64,000 nt of DNA from NCBI GenBank assembly GCA_014584705.1, contig JACTMJ010000026.1, positions 62,001 through 126,000 of the forward strand. Direction: 5' to 3'. Origin of the DNA: Acidobacteriota bacterium (lineage in GTDB: Bacteria; Acidobacteriota; Terriglobia; Bryobacterales; Bryobacteraceae). The translations under genes were made by a program, and so were the position numbers. A model generated the notes under the pieces. The model was not told where the DNA came from. It was given only the letters and a program-made list of their open reading frames with translations, and did not search any database. Shown here in pieces: positions 62,220-64,000 of the stretch. Position 1 is the stretch's first letter. Each line of letters starts with the position of its first letter.

Positions 62220-64000
62220 ATGAGGAAGCGCATCCTGCCGCTTCGCGTGCTTCTGCTGGCCGCGACGCTCGCCGTCTGGGCCGCGGGGCAGCCTCGTGCC
62301 GTGACCGTGGTGACGCCGCTCCGAGCGGAGAAGGCGTACGCGATCGCGGGCGAGACCTTTGCCTCGCTCTGGGAGCAGGTCACGGGAACGCGCCCCGCGG
62401 TGGTCGAATACATCCAGCCCTTCCGCGCCAGCCCGCCTCCGGGGGACCTCGTCTTCATCGGGTCGGACGCCGTGAATCCTCTGGTTCACCAACTCATCCA
62501 GCAAGGCAAAGCGCGTGCGCTCGGGATCGAATACGGGGGCGACGGCTATCGTCTGCTCTCCATCAAGGACGAAAATCGCACGGTGCTGGTGGTCGCTGGA
62601 GGTTCGGGCCGTTCCACCCTCTATGCGGTCTATGACTTCTTCCACCGCCGCGCCGGCGCGGAATACTTCTGGGATGGTGACCGCATTCCCCATCGGCTGT
62701 CGATCGATCTGACCGGGCTGGACGTCACCGAGAAACCCCGTTTTGAGTATCGCGGCCTCCGCTACTTCGCCCATCGCGGCCTGCATCGCTTTCAGGCTGA
62801 GCACTGGGATCTGGAGGATTGGAAGCGCGAGATCGATTGGATGCTGAAGAAGCGTTTCAATCTCTTCATGCTGCGCACCGGCATCGACGACCTGTTCCAG
62901 CGCGCTTTCCCCGGTGAGGTTCCTTACCCTCCGGAAAATGCGAAGGATCCTGATGGCGTGGATCGAAGCTACAATGACCGGACCTCTTTCTGGCCGCTCA
63001 AGTACCGGGGCGAACTTCGGCGCGCAGTGCTTGCCTACGCGGCCGATCGCGGCCTGCTACACCCGGAGGATACCGGCACCATGACGCACTGGTATTCCCA
63101 CACACCGTCCGCCCTCTATCGCAGCCGGCCCGATTTCCCTCTGATCACCGATCAGAAGACCGGATATCAGCTCCCCACGCACGCCATCTGGGATATCGAA
63201 AAGCAGGAAACCTGGGATCTCTACTGGCATCTCACCAAGACCCACATCGCGGAGTACAGCCGCCGCGCTCCCCGCCTCTTCCATACCATTGGCATGGCGG
63301 AGAGAACTTTCGGCGCTTCGGATGAAGACAATCTCCAGCGGAAACTGTACGTCTACCGCCGCACGCAGCAGAAGATTCGCGAGGAGTATCCGGACGTGCC
63401 CTTGCTCATCGCCAGTTGGGATCTCTACGGATGGTGGAAGAACGGCGACGTGGCGAAGCTCCTCCCGGAATTCGACCCCGCGCGCACCATTCTTCTTGAC
63501 TACACGGCGGAGGTGAGAGGCCGCAAGACATACAAGGATTGGGGTGTGCTCGGGCGCTTCCCGTGGATCTTCGGCGTCTTCCATGGCTTCGCCTGGAATA
63601 GCGACATGCACGAGGATTACCAGGATCTGGCTCCTCGCATCACGGAAGCCGCCGCGGACGAGAAGTGCCGGGGCCTCGTGGTCTGGAGCGAGATCTCGCA
63701 CAACGATACCTTCATGCTGGAGTATCTCGCTGCGAACTCCTGGAATCCGGCGACTCCCGCGCCCGACGACGCCGTTGCGCGCTACGTTGCGTCTCGCTAT
63801 CCCGAAGCCATGCGGCCTCGCATGCTCTCAATCTGGAACGACTTTCTGCCCGCGTCGGAGGCGTCACACTGGGTCCAAAACGGGCCGGGCGCAATCACAT
63901 TCGGGGACCCGCAATTCCGCACGCTCACCAATCCCGCGTTCATTGACCTCACGCCGGAGCGCCTCGCGCAACTGAAGTCCGAGTATGAACGCATCCGTCC
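62220..64000 (+). CDS. GH89-like alpha-N-acetylglucosaminidase (partial, runs off the end)
   Basis: At least 593 aa from the ATG at 62220, with AGGAGG 8 bases upstream, overlapping the end of the previous gene. It is open to the window edge. A signal peptide (LRVLLLAATLAVWAAGQP) is followed by a hexosaminidase-like N-terminal domain (AVYDFFHRRAGAEYFWDGD) and a TIM barrel. Segments such as EDWKREIDWMLKKRFNLFML, GMAERTFGAS, LLDYTAEVRGRK and PWIFGVFHGF resemble the NAGLU/GH89 family, which cleaves terminal alpha-GlcNAc as in heparan sulfate. The family call is by eye. Confidence 0.65.
   Translation, partial: MRKRILPLRVLLLAATLAVWAAGQPRAVTVVTPLRAEKAYAIAGETFASLWEQVTGTRPAVVEYIQPFRASPPPGDLVFIGSDAVNPLVHQLIQQGKARALGIEYGGDGYRLLSIKDENRTVLVVAGGSGRSTLYAVYDFFHRRAGAEYFWDGDRIPHRLSIDLTGLDVTEKPRFEYRGLRYFAHRGLHRFQAEHWDLEDWKREIDWMLKKRFNLFMLRTGIDDLFQRAFPGEVPYPPENAKDPDGVDRSYNDRTSFWPLKYRGELRRAVLAYAADRGLLHPEDTGTMTHWYSHTPSALYRSRPDFPLITDQKTGYQLPTHAIWDIEKQETWDLYWHLTKTHIAEYSRRAPRLFHTIGMAERTFGASDEDNLQRKLYVYRRTQQKIREEYPDVPLLIASWDLYGWWKNGDVAKLLPEFDPARTILLDYTAEVRGRKTYKDWGVLGRFPWIFGVFHGFAWNSDMHEDYQDLAPRITEAAADEKCRGLVVWSEISHNDTFMLEYLAANSWNPATPAPDDAVARYVASRYPEAMRPRMLSIWNDFLPASEASHWVQNGPGAITFGDPQFRTLTNPAFIDLTPERLAQLKSEYERIR

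Overview
The window looks like a chromosomal piece of an acidobacterium, most likely of the Bryobacter/Solibacter type. The reasons are its high GC content, an Oar-like TonB-dependent receptor with an N-terminal carboxypeptidase-regulatory domain, many Tat-exported Gfo/Idh/MocA oxidoreductases, secreted sulfatase, fucosidase and heparinase-type enzymes, and coproheme-dependent heme synthesis (chdC). This taxonomic reading is inferred from gene content only.

Layout. 1-22.7 kb is mostly core or conserved genome: the edge of a secreted protein, an HD-domain protein, a glucose/sorbosone dehydrogenase-like lipoprotein, a sulfatase, a FliA-type sigma factor, a TonB energy transducer, several Gfo/Idh/MocA oxidoreductases, a VanZ-like protein, tRNA-Pro, typA, asnS, a TIM-barrel isomerase, chdC, a YqeY-like protein and serA. 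A tRNA-Asn gene at 22.67 kb then opens an accessory island of about 9 kb (22.74-32.0 kb). It holds phage tail-like genes, one giant minus-strand gene at 24.5-29.5 kb, a 3' remnant of a tyrosine integrase, a truncated serine recombinase and a DUF6883/DUF4926 pair.

The giant gene is the main find. It encodes about 1665 aa with an intact-looking aminoglycoside-phosphotransferase/kinase fold at the N-terminus, a central alpha/beta domain, a SAMD9-like STAND NTPase P-loop (GAGGTT), TPR-like helices, an OB-fold-like segment and two C-terminal LOTUS/OST-HTH-like domains. I read it as a candidate single-gene conflict or anti-phage system, kept intact among decaying mobile genes.

32-40.2 kb holds rsgA and then a tightly overlapping five-gene operon: sugar aminotransferase, glycosyltransferase, NeuD-type acyltransferase, acyl ligase fused to a carrier domain, and heparinase II/III lipoprotein. 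It may make or remodel an N-acylated amino-sugar glycan. Next to it lies a decayed AbiE toxin-antitoxin module. 41-49 kb carries an iron-sulfur repair hemerythrin-like protein, a sialate O-acetylesterase, a GH29 alpha-L-fucosidase and a four-gene LytS/LytTR plus LiaF-like membrane-protein operon. 49.6-50.2 kb is an intact parDE module.

50.8-64 kb looks like a regulated carbohydrate locus. A minus-strand catabolic operon (MFS transporter, glucarate-dehydratase-like enolase-superfamily enzyme, SDR, unknown protein, creatininase-family hydrolase) is divergent from a TonB-dependent receptor, an RraA-like aldolase, a LysR regulator and two hexosaminidase-type glycosidases (GH20-like and GH89-like, the latter cut by the window end). 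An inverted repeat in the divergent promoter shares its half-site with the promoter of the LysR gene, which suggests a common regulator.
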